In this document: piece by piece, positions 14,440-21,638 of the stretch
Layout of the letters: each line of letters starts with the position of its first letter
Numbering within the stretch: the stretch's first letter is position 1
NCBI RefSeq assembly: GCF_002014975.1
Contig: NZ_MUXV01000016.1
Location: 1-21,638 of the forward strand
Length of the DNA: 21,638 nt
DNA from: Moraxella bovis
GTDB taxonomy: Bacteria > Pseudomonadota > Gammaproteobacteria > Pseudomonadales > Moraxellaceae
Direction of reading: 5' to 3'
Program-made: the position numbers and the translations under genes
The notes under the pieces: model-generated
What the model was told of the DNA's origin: nothing
Database searches by the model: none
What the model saw: only the letters and a program-made list of their open reading frames with translations

Positions 14440-15342
14440 TCACGCAAATAACTGCTTAATATCATCTTTATCAAAACGGTATTCCCTGCCACAAAACCCA
14501 CAATCGAGCGTGAGTGTACCGCCATGAGCATCCACGACTTCTAAGGCTTCATCATGCCCTAGTTGCAAAATCGCCCCTTCGCTTTTTTCGGGCGAGCAAG
14601 TACAAGCAAAGCCAAGCGGGGTGGGTTCGGGCAGTACTACGTCTTCTTCGTGATACAGGCGATATAGGATTTCATCGGCAGGCAATTCGGTCAGCTCGTC
14701 CGCCTTGATGGTGCCAGTGAGTACGCTTAGTCTGTCCCATAGGTCAGGGTCGTTCTCTTTGTCAGCGTCTGTTTGGGGCAACAGTTGCACGAGCAGTCCG
14801 CCTGCTGTGGTCTCATCGGTGGCAAGTTTGATGATGGTGGGGATTTGGGCGGATTGTTTTTGGTAGTGGGCTAGGCACTCGCCTAAATTGTTGCTCACAC
14901 GCTCGACAATGCCTTGATAACTCTCGCCAAAGTTAGGGTGAATGCTGATAAATAGCACGCCTGTTTTGATGACGGCAAAAGCGTCATCACTGGTGCAAAG
15001 TGATTGCCAAAACGCCTGTTTGTCATCGCTGTTGTCAAAACTTGCCAACGCACGCACCGCCCCCAGCTCTTGTCCTGATGAGTGGTCGCACTCTGCCATG
15101 GCAAAACGCAGGGGCGAGCTGTCGTCTGATGATTGCAGTTGAATGGATAATTTGCCGTCAATTTTGAGCGTGCCGATGAGCAGGCTTGCCGACACCAACA
15201 TCTCACCCAATAAGGCTTTGATGGCAGGGGGATAATCTTTTTGGCTAATCACGGTGGTAAAACTGTCGGACAGTCGCACCACATCGCCACGCACGGGCGA
15301 ATGCTCAATAAAAAAGCGTTGGCGATAATCTTTATTTAACAT
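14440..15342 (-). CDS. hslO: Redox-regulated chaperone Hsp33
   Basis: A cytoplasmic holdase chaperone activated by oxidative stress together with unfolding. The 300 residues comprise an N-terminal substrate-binding core (LLGEMLVSASLL, ECDHSSGQELGAVRA) and the C-terminal redox switch. The zinc-binding cysteines are all present: C247 and C249 in CTCS, then C281 and C284 in CGFC. Oxidation forms disulfides and releases zinc. Length matches E. coli Hsp33 (292). The gene is monocistronic, with a strong terminator downstream. It is intact in a stretch where several neighbours are broken. Confidence 0.96.
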   Translation of the reverse strand: MLNKDYRQRFFIEHSPVRGDVVRLSDSFTTVISQKDYPPAIKALLGEMLVSASLLIGTLKIDGKLSIQLQSSDDSSPLRFAMAECDHSSGQELGAVRALASFDNSDDKQAFWQSLCTSDDAFAVIKTGVLFISIHPNFGESYQGIVERVSNNLGECLAHYQKQSAQIPTIIKLATDETTAGGLLVQLLPQTDADKENDPDLWDRLSVLTGTIKADELTELPADEILYRLYHEEDVVLPEPTPLGFACTCSPEKSEGAILQLGHDEALEVVDAHGGTLTLDCGFCGREYRFDKDDIKQLFA

Positions 15343-15696
15343 AATGTTTTCTGTTTTGTTGAATTAAAAATAACACTTGCCATTAATGGGGGTGTGTTTT
15401 AAAATTTAAAGCGGTCTGAATGATGGGTTGCTGGTGGGGGCAGATTTTTGTTTTATAAAATTGATTTAAAATATTATCAATAGTAGGAATGCTCCAAGAT
15501 GTTTTTTTAAAATGATAAATGAGAAAATAAATTTACCCAAACTCACTGATTAATCATAAAATTGTTCAGTTGAAAGATATATTGTAAAATTTGCCCCTAC
15601 AAAACCACCCATGGGTATATTGAATTAACAATACCAATCATAATTTATCACACCTTATTTTTTACTTTTTAAATTTTTAAATTAACCTTTTTATTT
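15343..15696. other. 354-bp AT-rich gap between divergent hslO and aat
   Basis: No gene, RNA or convincing repeat is visible. A possible aat promoter is TTGTTC at 15562-15567 with TAAAAT at 15585-15590 (17-bp spacer) on the plus strand. The hslO promoter must also lie here, but I cannot place it. GCGGTCTGAA at 15411-15420 differs by one base from the neisserial DNA uptake sequence and is probably chance. Confidence 0.45.
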
Positions 15697-16429
15697 ATGA
15701 TAAACATTCACCAAATCCACGCCTTAGCCGATGATTGCCCTTATGATCTTAGACAAGGGGTGCAAACCTTATCTGATGACCAAGAATGTTTGGGCGTGGG
15801 GGCGGATTTGTCGGTGGCAACGCTGTTGCATGCCTACCGCTCTGGGGTGTTTCCGTGGTTTCATGATAAACCAATAGCGTGGTGGTCGCCCAATCCCAGA
15901 TGTGTGCTAACGCCCAGCGACTTTATCCCTAAAAAATCGCTCATTCGCAAGGCTCGCCAGTCCACATGGACGCTGACGACCAATCACGCCTTTGCCGATG
16001 TGATACAGGCGTGTAGTGAGCCACGAGCCTATGCCGATGAGACGTGGATAGGGCATGAGATGATACAGGCGTACACTGCACGAGCTTGGTGTGGCGGTGA
16101 GCGTGGAGATATGGCAAGGTGAGCCACAAGCTAGTGCGTTGATAGGCGGGCTGTATGGGCTAAATATCGGGGCGATGTTCTGTGGTGAGAGCATGTTTCA
16201 TCGGGCAACGGACAGCTCAAAGGTGGCATTTTGGGGGCTCATGCAGTTATGCCAACGGCAGGGCGTGGCACTCGTGGATTGCCAACTGGAAAATTCGCAC
16301 TTGATGAGTTTGGGGGCGAGCCTGATGGGTAGAGATGAGTTTTTGGGTCGGGCGGACACACTCATGCAAAAGGACGTGGCAGGACTGGGCGGACGGCGAT
16401 TTGTCATGGCGGTGCGTGAGCTGTGTTGA
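15697..16429 (+). pseudogene. aat: Leucyl/phenylalanyl-tRNA-protein transferase Aat, frameshifted
   Basis: Aat adds Leu or Phe to N-terminal Arg or Lys of proteins, marking them for ClpS/ClpAP degradation by the N-end rule. The first frame runs from the ATG to a TGA at 16122 and contains GVFPWFHDKPIAWWSPNPRC and DETWIGHEMIQAYTA. The rest of the protein is in another frame, LHELGVAVSVEIWQG then GLYGLNIGAMFCGESMF and ALVDCQLENSHLMSLGA, to a TGA at 16427-16429. The junction lies at about 16076-16083. Adding back one CTGCA unit (5 nt) restores the frame and gives Y-T-A-L-H-E-L, the exact spacing of E. coli Y-H-R-L-H-E-L, with a total of 245 residues. The gene is therefore probably inactive by slippage, unless the sequence is wrong here. 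Confidence 0.9.
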
Positions 16430-16575
16430 TGGGTTGGTGTTTTTGTATTGCTATCTTTGTGTCCTGCTGTTTTATCAATTTTATACCACAAAATTTATTT
16501 GATAAATTTATTTTAATATGACAAAAATCATTCCGTCAATTAACTTTCACTTTCACTTTTTAGCATTTTATCACC

Positions 16576-17294
16576 ATGACTTTAATACAACTCTCTAAAA
16601 TCGCCCCGACAACCTTACTGCTTATCATCAGCTTTGTGGCGGTGATGGGCGTACAAGTCATGAATGGGATAAACATTGACGAGCAGACAGGGCAGGAGCT
16701 GATTCGCTATGGAGCGAACTTTTTGCCATTGACACTCATTGGTGAGCCGTGGCGACTGGTGACGGCAGGGTTTTTGCATATTGGGGTGATTCATCTGCTA
16801 TTTAACAGTTTTGCCATGTATTATTTTGGCATGGTCAGCGAGCAGATATTGGGATGGTGGCGGTTTTTGGTGGTGTTTTTGCTGTCGGTGGTGGCGGGCA
16901 ATCTGTTAAACCTATACATGACCCTAAGACGGATAGAAGAAGAGGGCGTGCAAGGGGTGGGGTTGTCGGCAGGGGCGTCGGGCGGTATCATGGGGCTGGG
17001 CATGTTGCTTTTGACTTTATCAATGTTCGGCTCGGCAAAGAAGTGGCGACTAAATACCAAGAGCTTGGCACTCATCATGGGCATTAACTTTGTCATGACC
17101 TTTGCCATACCCGGTATCGATGTGGCAGGCATCTTGGGGGCATGATGATGGGGGTGGTGTTGGGGCTGTGCCATGCGATGAGTCAAAAGTTAGGTCGCGC
17201 CAGTCAGGGCGTGTTTGCCCTGTGTGCGGTGGTCAGTGTCATTGTCATGACGGGGGCGTGGCAGATGATGAATGGTGTGGTAATGGGGTGGTAA
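16576..17294 (+). pseudogene. Rhomboid family intramembrane serine protease, frameshifted before the catalytic His
   Basis: A polytopic membrane protein with the rhomboid pattern: a hydrophobic N-terminal segment, PWRLVTAGFLHIGVIHLLFN, the WR-type and HxxxN region, then GLSAGASGGIMG with the nucleophile Ser at residue 135. The open frame ends at a TGA after residue 189 with GIDVAGILGA. One base further the other frame reads HLGGMMMGVVLGLCHAM and continues to a TAA at 17292-17294, so one base is missing around 17126-17129 (GCAGGC where GCAGGGC is expected). The lost residue 186 is the catalytic His of the AGHLGG motif and the last membrane helix is also lost. Without repair the product would be inactive. 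With repair it would have 239 residues. Confidence 0.88.
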
Positions 17295-17323
17295 AAATGC
17301 CAAAATCATGCACTATTTATAAA

Positions 17324-17451
17324 TAGACTTCCTGCAAAATTAGTTTTCCGTTCGCTCTGAGCCTGCCTGCGGGTGGCGGAAAACCGTAAAATGGGTAGGT
17401 ATAACTCACCATGAACGGTTTTCTTTAATTTGGGGTTTTTCAGGAAATTTA
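17324..17451. repeat. Inverted-repeat element of about 128 bp
   Basis: The outer arms TAGACTTCCTGCAAAA (17324-17339) and TTTTTCAGGAAATTTA (17436-17451) match at 13 of 16 positions when folded. Inside lie two overlapping hairpins: TTTTCCG/CGGAAAA (17344-17350, 17377-17383) and AAAACCG/CGGTTTT (17380-17386, 17416-17422). ATGCACT occurs at 17308-17314 and 17452-17458 and might be a target-site duplication, although the left copy is nine bases from the arm. It fills the gap between the convergent rhomboid and apbC genes and may also act as a bidirectional terminator. Confidence 0.55.
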
Positions 17452-17474
17452 ATGCACTTTACATTTTATACCAT

Positions 17475-18647
17475 TTAAAAAATCCGCCCGCTTGCCCCTT
17501 TGTCAAATTTGCCTATTTGCCCATCAATATTTTTGGCGATATTTTCATAATACACCGCAAAATCATCACCTGCCATGACAGACGGCTCGCCCTTATCCAT
17601 TTGCGTGCGAATATCGGTGGCAAGTGGCAGTTGCCCCAAAAGTGGCACTTGGTATCTCTCTGCCAGCTTTGCCCCACCGTCCGCCCCAAAAATGGCGTCC
17701 ACATGACCGCAGTTGGTGCAAGTGTGCAGAGCCATATTCTCAACCACGCCAATGACGGGAACATCAGTTTTAAAAAACATTTCCATGCCTTTTTGGGCGT
17801 CTAGCAGGGCGATGTGTTGGGGTGTGGTAACGATGACCGCCCCTGTTACGGGGATACGCTGGGCGAGCGTGAGCTGAATGTCGCCTGTGCCGGGGGGCAT
17901 ATCGATGATGAGATAGTCAAGGTGGGGCCAGTTGGTTTGACTGTACAGTTGCATTAATGCTCCTGTCGCCTTGACCCCACGCCACGCCACAGGGGTGTTA
18001 TCGCTCTCAATCAAATTGCCAATGGAGAGCATGGCAATGCCGTGCGCGTCTATCGGCACGAATTGGTCGTTTTCAACGGCAGGCTTGACCCCTGCCACGC
18101 CCAGCATGTCAGGTACGGACGGGCCATAGATGTCCGCATCTAGGATACCGACCCTTTTACCGAGTTTTTGTAGGGCAAGGGCGATATTGACCGTGGTGGT
18201 GGATTTGCCGACACCGCCTTTACCGCTGGCGACCACGATGATGTGGCGAATGCGGGGGTGGGGGGCGATGTCCGCCTGTTTGGGAGCGGATTTGGCGGGG
18301 GTGTCGTCTGTGGCGTGGTTTGGGATTTGATTTGACGACTGGGGCGTGTGGGTTTGCACGGCACTGGCGGTTGTGGTGGGGGCGACTTTGTCGGATAAGA
18401 CGACATTTAAATTCACTTCTGCCACGCCAATGAGATGTAATCTGGCACGCAGGTCGTGATACACACGTTCAAGCTCGGCTTGGTTGGCGTCCTTATGCAC
18501 CCTTAGGGCGATGTCTAGCGTGTCATCATGTAGGGATTTATCATCAATAAAAGTCGGCAGGGCTTGACCATACAGGCGAAAATCCTGCAACACCTTGTCA
18601 ATGTCGCTCATATTAATGTGGATTTTCTTTTTAAAAGGGTTAAACAT
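17475..18647 (-). CDS. apbC: Iron-sulfur cluster carrier protein ApbC/Mrp
   Basis: A cytoplasmic P-loop ATPase of the Mrp/NBP35 family that binds and delivers Fe-S clusters. Residues 1-85 form the small MIP18-like N-terminal domain. A Pro/Thr/Ser/Ala-rich linker (about 86-130) follows. The ATPase core has the deviant Walker A SGKGGVGKST at 141-150, DADIYGPSVP and DMPPGTGD. The CxxC that holds the cluster between subunits is in HTCTNCGH near residues 310-313. Length of 390 residues is normal for proteobacterial members. The ATG at 18647 has GAG nearby; the internal Met at residue 13 has no ribosome-binding site. nnrS lies 64 bp upstream on the same strand, so the two may share a transcript. 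Confidence 0.94.
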   Translation of the reverse strand: MFNPFKKKIHINMSDIDKVLQDFRLYGQALPTFIDDKSLHDDTLDIALRVHKDANQAELERVYHDLRARLHLIGVAEVNLNVVLSDKVAPTTTASAVQTHTPQSSNQIPNHATDDTPAKSAPKQADIAPHPRIRHIIVVASGKGGVGKSTTTVNIALALQKLGKRVGILDADIYGPSVPDMLGVAGVKPAVENDQFVPIDAHGIAMLSIGNLIESDNTPVAWRGVKATGALMQLYSQTNWPHLDYLIIDMPPGTGDIQLTLAQRIPVTGAVIVTTPQHIALLDAQKGMEMFFKTDVPVIGVVENMALHTCTNCGHVDAIFGADGGAKLAERYQVPLLGQLPLATDIRTQMDKGEPSVMAGDDFAVYYENIAKNIDGQIGKFDKGASGRIF

Positions 18648-18711
18648 AATCGTCTCATTGCTTATATTTTCATTATTTTGTCATTTTATCATGTTTTAAA
18701 ATCCTTGCCTA

Positions 18712-19959
18712 TCAGCCAAACAGTCCATCAGTGCGTGGTTTTGCCAAAATTCCCACATACGACACGCAAAACAGCCCAAAGGACAACACCCATGCCACTT
18801 GCGAGATGAGTACCCACGTCATATAATCACCCCCAAACATCGGCATGATCACACGGCATAGGGCAGAGATTGTTATCAGGATAAACATTGCACTCACGGT
18901 TTTTGGGGGCTGATGAATGTTTCGCCCCGTATGTCCAAGCGACACCCGAGCCATCATGGCAACGGTCATGAGTCCCACGCCAAACAGGGCAAGCCCATGC
19001 AAGCCGAGCGAATGCACGTTCACGCTCGTATCAACAAAAGGCAATACGACAAAGAACGCCAAACTTGCGGTCATGCCCCCAAAGGCGATGATAAGCGACC
19101 ACAGTAAGGGCTTTTGCCAAATGGCAGGGTGATACCAGTTTTTAAGACGGCAAATGTTGGCAATCACGCAAACCAGAGCAAAGGCACTGGCGAGCATGGG
19201 CGACTTGACAAATAAATCAAACACGATAAAACCAAAAAATCCGACTAGGTTCATTCTGTCTAATAGTACCGAATTTTTTTGTTCTATATTTAAGCCGTTG
19301 GGTTTGCCGTTGTTATCCACGCTAATGCCCTTGACGATAAAAAACGGCAACACCCGTCTGGCAATGGTAAATACCACGCCGATGACGAGATACAACGCCC
19401 CATACAGGGCGATTTGTTGTGTGGTGGTGCTGTCCAAAAACACCCCTGTATAAAAGGCGATGTTGGCAAGCATGAGCAGGGTAAGTTTGGCAACGATACC
19501 GATTTGGCGTTTTTGGCGAGCGGCCCACACCGCCTTGATGACCGAGTAGGCGGTCATGCCCCAAAAGAGCAAGTCAAACACAAATGCCACACTAAGCATG
19601 GCAACGCTTGGCGTGGCGTGTAATCCAAGCCAGAGCAGGCGAGCGACCGCCCACGCCCCAAATATCACCCCCAAATGCCAACCGTAGGGCATGGGTTGGC
19701 TTGTCCAAGTCTTGACGGCGGTCAATAAAAATCCAGCGATGACCGCCAACGCATAACCAAAAATCATCTCATGGGCGTGCCAATAAAAGGGGTTAAACGT
19801 GCCTTTAAACGGGGCAAAACCCTGCAAAATCGCAAGCCACAGCAACATGGCAAGTATGGCAAAGACCGCCGACCCCACAAAAAATATGCGAAAACCTAAG
19901 TTTAAAATGGGGTGGGGCGATGTAGGACGTGGGGCGGTGTTTTGGATATTCATCAGCAT
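18712..19959 (-). CDS. nnrS: NnrS family haem/copper-containing membrane protein
   Basis: A 415-residue polytopic inner-membrane protein with about 12 hydrophobic helices. The motifs PFYWHAHEMIFGYALAVIAG, GFLLTAVKTWT and ARRVLPFFIVKG, plus HSLGLHGLALFGVGLMTVAMMARVSLGHTGR near the C terminus, are characteristic of NnrS. In alpha- and gammaproteobacteria NnrS is linked to nitric oxide stress and denitrification and binds haem and copper. The conserved His residues here are candidates for the ligands. No denitrification genes are seen nearby, so a role in NO tolerance is an inference. The start could be either of two ATGs two codons apart; neither has a clear ribosome-binding site. Confidence 0.88.
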   Translation of the reverse strand: MLMNIQNTAPRPTSPHPILNLGFRIFFVGSAVFAILAMLLWLAILQGFAPFKGTFNPFYWHAHEMIFGYALAVIAGFLLTAVKTWTSQPMPYGWHLGVIFGAWAVARLLWLGLHATPSVAMLSVAFVFDLLFWGMTAYSVIKAVWAARQKRQIGIVAKLTLLMLANIAFYTGVFLDSTTTQQIALYGALYLVIGVVFTIARRVLPFFIVKGISVDNNGKPNGLNIEQKNSVLLDRMNLVGFFGFIVFDLFVKSPMLASAFALVCVIANICRLKNWYHPAIWQKPLLWSLIIAFGGMTASLAFFVVLPFVDTSVNVHSLGLHGLALFGVGLMTVAMMARVSLGHTGRNIHQPPKTVSAMFILITISALCRVIMPMFGGDYMTWVLISQVAWVLSFGLFCVSYVGILAKPRTDGLFG

Positions 19960-20136
19960 GGTAAAACATTCATTAAAAATAATGGTTATATGATACGCCT
20001 TTTTTGAGCACTTTGCAATTTAGCCAAAAGGTTTAGTTTAGGAATGAGAAATACCAGTTTGCAAACATGAGAAATACAAGCAAATCGCTGGGCTTTTTGA
20101 TAAAATAAGTCATTTTTATTGTAACACAGCCACATC
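19960..20136. promoter_or_regulatory. Divergent control region of nnrS and queA with a repeat-palindrome-repeat motif
   Basis: ATGAGAAATAC occurs at 20044-20054 and 20067-20077. Exactly between the copies is the palindrome GTTTGCAAAC (20057-20066). The arrangement looks like a regulator site, possibly for nnrS, but it does not match the FNR or NsrR consensus as I know them. TTGATA followed by 17 bp and TGTAAC just before queA is a possible queA promoter. Confidence 0.4.
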
Positions 20137-21186
20137 ATGAACACACCCCTGCTCACCGCCGATTTTGACTACCATTTGCCTGATGAACTCATCGCTCGTT
20201 ATCCGCTTGCCGTACGGTCTGGCTCTCGCTTGCTACACGTGCAAGGCGACACGCTTGCCGACCTAAATTTTAGCGATTTGCCTGATTTGTTAAACAAAGG
20301 CGATTTGCTCGTCCTTAACGATACCAAAGTCATGAAAGCCCGTCTATTTGGGGTCAAGGACACAGGCGGAGCGGTGGAAGTGTTGATAGAACGCATTACC
20401 GACCACGACAATCACATCGCCCATTGTCATGTACGCTCTAGCCGTGCGTTAAAGGTGGGGCAAACGGTGAGTCTGGCAGATGAGGGCATGACGGCAACGA
20501 TGTGCGGACGGGCACAGAATTTGTTTGTCTTGCAATTTGATGCACCGATTTTGGCGGATTTGGAGCGTTATGGACAAATGCCGATTCCGCCTTATTTTGA
20601 ACGCACGGCAGACGATACGGACGACACCCGTTATCAGACGGTGTTTCATGACCCTGCCAAGCAGGCAAGCGTTGCCGCTCCGACCGCCAGTTTGCATTTT
20701 GATGATGAAACTTTGCAAAAGCTTGCCAATAAAGGGGTAGAGATTGCCTTTGTCACCTTGCACGTGGGGGCAGGTACGTTCGCCCCTGTCAAGGCGGACG
20801 ATTTGACTGACCACATCATGCACGCTGAATACGCCCACCTGCCACAGGCGACTGCTGACAAAATCAATGCCACCAAGGCACAAGGCGGACAAGTCATCGC
20901 CGTGGGGACGACCGTAACTCGCACATTGGAGACCGCCCATTTGTACCGTGTGGGCGGACAGCTTGCCGAGTTTAGTGGCGATACGCAGATTTTTATTTAT
21001 CCGCCTTATGAATTTGGCGTGGTGGATAGGCTGATTACCAATTTTCATTTGCCAAAATCCACCCTGCTCATGCTCGTATCTGCCTTTGCAGGGACGGATA
21101 ATATCAAAAACGCTTATGCTCATGCCATTCATAAGAAATACCGCTTTTTTAGTTATGGCGATGCGATGATTTTGGATAAAGGTTAA
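20137..21186 (+). CDS. queA: S-adenosylmethionine:tRNA ribosyltransferase-isomerase QueA
   Basis: QueA transfers and rearranges the ribosyl part of S-adenosylmethionine onto preQ1-modified tRNA, giving epoxyqueuosine at position 34 of GUN tRNAs. The 349 residues match the family length. Typical motifs are [15 protein letters not shown] at the N terminus, [27 protein letters not shown], the YQTVFHDP segment, and [15 protein letters not shown]. The C terminus has [11 protein letters not shown] and [21 protein letters not shown]. All are intact. Queuosine partners such as tgt often lie downstream, but here the next frame is an unrecognised acidic protein, so the usual queA-tgt-yajC order is not seen within the window. 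Confidence 0.96.
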   Translation: MNTPLLTADFDYHLPDELIARYPLAVRSGSRLLHVQGDTLADLNFSDLPDLLNKGDLLVLNDTKVMKARLFGVKDTGGAVEVLIERITDHDNHIAHCHVRSSRALKVGQTVSLADEGMTATMCGRAQNLFVLQFDAPILADLERYGQMPIPPYFERTADDTDDTRYQTVFHDPAKQASVAAPTASLHFDDETLQKLANKGVEIAFVTLHVGAGTFAPVKADDLTDHIMHAEYAHLPQATADKINATKAQGGQVIAVGTTVTRTLETAHLYRVGGQLAEFSGDTQIFIYPPYEFGVVDRLITNFHLPKSTLLMLVSAFAGTDNIKNAYAHAIHKKYRFFSYGDAMILDKG

Positions 21187-21264
21187 TTTTGACATTTTAA
21201 AAATTTTCCAATGTGGGGGCGAATTGCAATTTGCTCTATTTCTCATTCATAAATAAGGTTTTTT

Positions 21265-21638
21265 ATGAGCGACAATAAAGACACCCAAAGCGATGACGTT
21301 GAATTTAGTCAAGACGAACTTGAAGAACTTAAAAAACAAGGCATTGACGACGATGAGCTTGATGAGCTTGTCAAAACAGTCAATGATGAATTGTCCGACA
21401 ATGCTAATGCCAAAGATTATGACAAAGAAAAAGAAACCGATAAATCAGAAGATAAAAAAATTGATATAAAAAATGATGAAGACAAAATTACAAACGCTGA
21501 TAAAATCAAAACTAATTTAAAATCAAATGATGAAATTGAAACTGCTGTTTCAAATAATAAAACAAATAAAAAAGAAACTCACAAAACAGATGATTTAAAA
21601 AATAGCGAATTAAAAAACAAGGCAGTGGTTCAAAAAGT
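21265..21638 (+). CDS. Start of an unrecognised, highly acidic protein (partial)
   Basis: An open frame of 124 codons that runs off the window end. The ATG follows AAGG with a 6-nt gap. The visible part begins MSDNKDTQSDDVEFSQDELE and is dominated by Asp, Glu, Lys and Asn with no hydrophobic segment. It is therefore a disordered or coiled, soluble N-terminal region. From about residue 60 it becomes Lys/Asn/Thr-rich. Regions like this can precede a membrane or peptidoglycan-binding domain, but nothing in the visible part allows a function to be named. It lies 78 bp downstream of queA with no clear terminator between, so co-transcription is possible. Confidence 0.7.
   Translation, partial: MSDNKDTQSDDVEFSQDELEELKKQGIDDDELDELVKTVNDELSDNANAKDYDKEKETDKSEDKKIDIKNDEDKITNADKIKTNLKSNDEIETAVSNNKTNKKETHKTDDLKNSELKNKAVVQK

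Noticed and set aside
15411..15420. GCGGTCTGAA resembling the neisserial DNA uptake sequence
   Set aside because: One mismatch to GCCGTCTGAA and no other occurrence noticed in 21.6 kb; uptake sequences should be frequent.
20449..21246. Long 265-codon antisense frame opposite queA
   Set aside because: Fully covered by the well-conserved queA; no recognisable motifs, so a shadow frame.

Overview
The window looks like chromosomal DNA from a Moraxellaceae gammaproteobacterium, most likely Moraxella. The evidence is protein content: a ZnuD-type zinc receptor, a haemoglobin-type TonB-dependent receptor, RsmE, DadA, Orn, Hsp33, Aat, ApbC, NnrS and QueA, together with AT-rich intergenic gaps and several small inverted-repeat elements. 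The genus is an inference from gene style, not a database match. I found no rRNA, CRISPR array, prophage or full-length insertion sequence.

Left part (1-4840): rsmE on the plus strand converges on a minus-strand pair, dadA then ridA. DadA oxidises D-amino acids to imino acids and a RidA-type protein can hydrolyse these, so the pair reads as one catabolic unit. A 220-bp MITE-like element separates dadA from a second minus-strand pair, an alpha/beta hydrolase followed with no gap by a CPBP membrane protease. A tRNA-Leu(UAG) with its own promoter and terminator follows.

Metal and haem acquisition (4839-10285): two large minus-strand TonB-dependent receptors stand in tandem but have separate control. 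znuD carries a Zur-type operator over its -10 box. The haemoglobin-type receptor carries a Fur-like palindrome just downstream of its promoter and ends in its own terminator.

Middle (10372-12993): an unrecognised Lys/Arg-rich 220-residue protein, a second copy of the same MITE in the opposite orientation, oligoribonuclease (orn), and a membrane-anchored metzincin protease with a long coiled-coil insert.

Decayed zone (13.0-17.5 kb): this stretch contains a membrane-protein gene broken by a 105-bp inverted-repeat element and a frameshift; a toxin-antitoxin pair whose toxin has an in-frame stop at codon 12; an intact hslO; aat with a frameshift best explained by loss of one 5-nt repeat; a rhomboid protease gene whose frameshift removes the catalytic His; and another inverted-repeat element. 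Some of the single-base lesions could be sequencing errors.

Right part (17475-21638): apbC/mrp and nnrS on the minus strand, then queA on the plus strand and the start of a very acidic, unrecognised protein that runs off the end. I did not find a clearly new system. The least explained items are the MITE family, the coiled-coil metzincin, the frame-shifted DNA repeats in the basic 220-residue protein, and the direct-repeat/palindrome arrangement between nnrS and queA.
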